Of a stretch of 64,000 nucleotides of DNA, positions 62,857-64,000 are shown piece after piece; the first letter of the stretch is position 1; every line of letters starts with the position of its first letter. The stretch covers positions 124,001 through 188,000 of the forward strand of contig NZ_AP025029.1 in assembly GCF_003114835.2 (NCBI RefSeq). Reading direction: 5' to 3'. This DNA is from Leptospira kobayashii. Its GTDB lineage: Bacteria > Spirochaetota > Leptospiria > Leptospirales > Leptospiraceae. A program made the translations under genes and the position numbers. The notes below the pieces were generated by a model that saw only the letters and a program-made list of their open reading frames with translations, did no database searches and was not told the origin of the DNA.

Positions 62857-62873
62857 CCGGAGATTATCTCCGG
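62857..62873 (+). terminator. Hairpin after the small acidic gene
   Basis: CCGGAGA (62857-62863) and TCTCCGG (62867-62873) form a perfect 7-bp GC-rich stem with a three-base loop, 18 bases after the stop codon, followed by GGTTCTTCC. It is a likely terminator although the T run is broken. Confidence 0.6.
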
Positions 62874-62937
62874 GGTTCTTCCGAATACACTCTCAATTGG
62901 CTTTACTTTTATCCCCGTATATATTTAGGTTTACCTT

Positions 62938-63990
62938 ATGAAAGGGAAACCTTACCTTCTTTATCCTTTATTTTTATTAATTTTTCTTTTTTTCGTAGAT
63001 TCGTTTTTCCGCATTCCATACATCCAATTTTTAACAAAACTCGATTTAACGGCAGTTAATTATTCTGCTAAAAAAGCGCTTCTGGATTCTTTGATAGAAA
63101 AAGGAAACCTGAAAAAAGATAAAAAACTGATGATCATCCTCGGATCATCCAGACTTCTTTATTTTGATGCAAAAGATCTGAAAGAGTTTTATCCAGACTG
63201 GGAGATTTACAATTTATCTTCCGCTGTCACGACCCCTGCTTATTACGATTATCAACTGACCAGGCTTTTGGACTCAGGCGTGGTTCCCGATTTGATTTTG
63301 ATGGAAACGGACCCAAATCAATTCAATCACAATTCCGTATTTAAAATTTCCAATCTTACCTACAGTTTCGATTTATTCTACGTATTGAAAAATATGGATC
63401 TTTTCGGAAAGGATAATGTATCTTTTTTTCTGGGAAGGAAGTTGTTTGCTGTAGGTACTTATAAACCTTATATAGATCAGATGTGGAAAAATTACAGAAA
63501 TCCGGAACTAGCCGGGTTTTTATCCATGAATCAGACAACTTTTGATTTTATAGTGAAAAACAACGGTCACGGTCTTTCGCCTATTGACAATTATGTGGAG
63601 AAGGATGCTAACGTCTTAGAACTGACAAGTCATAGAACTTTGGATTGGTTGTTCGCTTCTTATCATCCGAGCGAGATGCAATATGGTTTTTACGAGAAAA
63701 TTTTATCCAGACTGCAATCTGAAAAAATCAAATCCATCATCATTTGGCCTACATCTTCGCCCAATTTTGAAAAATTGGTTCATAAAGAAAAGTTGGTTAA
63801 AACCTGGGAAGAGAGGATCGATCTTTTAAGCTCCAAATACGATCAGAAAATCATGAAATTGAAAGATGAACCGTCTTATTCATGTAATGCGTTCGCTGAC
63901 GGAGGCCACGTCGCTAAGGAGTGTTACCATTCTTTGATGAGGGCTGTTCTAATGGAATACTTTCGTAGATATGAGGCTCATCGTTTATAA
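62938..63990 (+). CDS. DUF1574-type SGNH-like protein
   Basis: A 350-residue protein with one N-terminal membrane segment (LLYPLFLLIFLFFVDSFF) and a large extracytoplasmic domain. KLMIILGSSRLLYFDAKDL is like the first block of SGNH hydrolases and of the DUF1574 family found in many copies in Leptospira; VVPDLILMETDPNQF and the late CNAFADGGHVAKECYHSL (an Asp and a His near the C-terminus) agree with such a fold, where Ser, Asp and His would be catalytic. These proteins may modify surface glycans (inferred from related acyltransferase-associated SGNH proteins). Both ends are within the window. Confidence 0.8.
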   Translation: MKGKPYLLYPLFLLIFLFFVDSFFRIPYIQFLTKLDLTAVNYSAKKALLDSLIEKGNLKKDKKLMIILGSSRLLYFDAKDLKEFYPDWEIYNLSSAVTTPAYYDYQLTRLLDSGVVPDLILMETDPNQFNHNSVFKISNLTYSFDLFYVLKNMDLFGKDNVSFFLGRKLFAVGTYKPYIDQMWKNYRNPELAGFLSMNQTTFDFIVKNNGHGLSPIDNYVEKDANVLELTSHRTLDWLFASYHPSEMQYGFYEKILSRLQSEKIKSIIIWPTSSPNFEKLVHKEKLVKTWEERIDLLSSKYDQKIMKLKDEPSYSCNAFADGGHVAKECYHSLMRAVLMEYFRRYEAHRL

Positions 63991-64000
63991 ACTGAGTTCC

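Noticed and set aside
1..64000. CRISPR arrays, insertion sequences, prophage genes, rRNA or tRNA genes
   Set aside because: No regularly spaced repeats, transposase or phage motifs, or tRNA/rRNA-like sequences were noticed in any intergenic gap.

Overview
The window looks like a chromosomal segment of a spirochete of the family Leptospiraceae, most likely a Leptospira. The clues are many lipoproteins with loose spirochete-type lipoboxes, a DUF1574 protein, a eukaryotic-type UDP-glucose pyrophosphorylase, large PAS/GAF histidine kinases, CHASE2 cyclase and PilZ signalling proteins, and GC content that looks like the low forties (judged by eye). Species and pathogen/saprophyte status cannot be settled from this stretch. 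Coding density is high: about 61 protein genes, no rRNA, tRNA, CRISPR array or insertion sequence was recognised, and no gene-free stretch exceeds 300 bases.

Layout. 1-9123: truncated glutamate synthase, a membrane protein diverging from a TPM-domain protein, a hybrid histidine kinase, and a cheD-HDOD-shikimate kinase operon. 9184-15663: TraB protein, a cysteine-containing lipoprotein next to a Csp-like copper-storage protein, a hydrolase-fold protein lacking its nucleophile, and a CHASE2 cyclase coupled to an M48 protease. 15764-21924: lipoprotein, FadL-type porin, UDP-glucose pyrophosphorylase, and a TetR/thioesterase divergent pair with two matching operators. 21926-26048: ExbB-ExbD-TonB genes coupled to a papain-fold protein that has lost its catalytic Cys and His. 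26234-34363: membrane glycosyltransferase, RND pump, PilZ protein, second TPM protein, IPT/TIG lipoprotein. 34420-42715: methylmalonyl-CoA mutase (both subunits) and MeaB, with a 1050-residue kinase lying antisense between the two subunit genes. 42717-47122: small membrane proteins, a ferritin-like protein with a histone-H1-like tail, an EamA transporter, and two membrane-attached unknowns. 47239-48845: the polyamine-related speD locus. 48968-52640: CsoR-type regulator with CDF efflux pump, MFS transporter and a TMEM43 protein. 52797-57264: spermidine synthase followed by an outer-membrane protein, two lipoproteins and pyrF. 57333-60686: FAD oxidoreductase, DUF1365 and cyclopropane-fatty-acid-synthase-type methyltransferase. 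60702-63990: DinB, membrane, SRPBCC, unknown and DUF1574 proteins.

The most unusual locus is speD - a coupled 104-codon frame - a SET-domain protein fused to an AdoMet-decarboxylase-like domain (47292-48845). In the fusion the Ser, His and Cys of the decarboxylase active site are kept at exactly the spacing of the neighbouring SpeD, but the residue before the processing Ser is changed and the SET signature is altered. With speE nearby and no PLP-type ornithine or arginine decarboxylase in the window, this is a candidate for a new pyruvoyl enzyme or an AdoMet-sensing methyltransferase. Other points of interest are two unrelated proteins carrying lysine/alanine/proline-rich tails, two pseudo-enzymes, and a possible 13-codon leader peptide ahead of speD.
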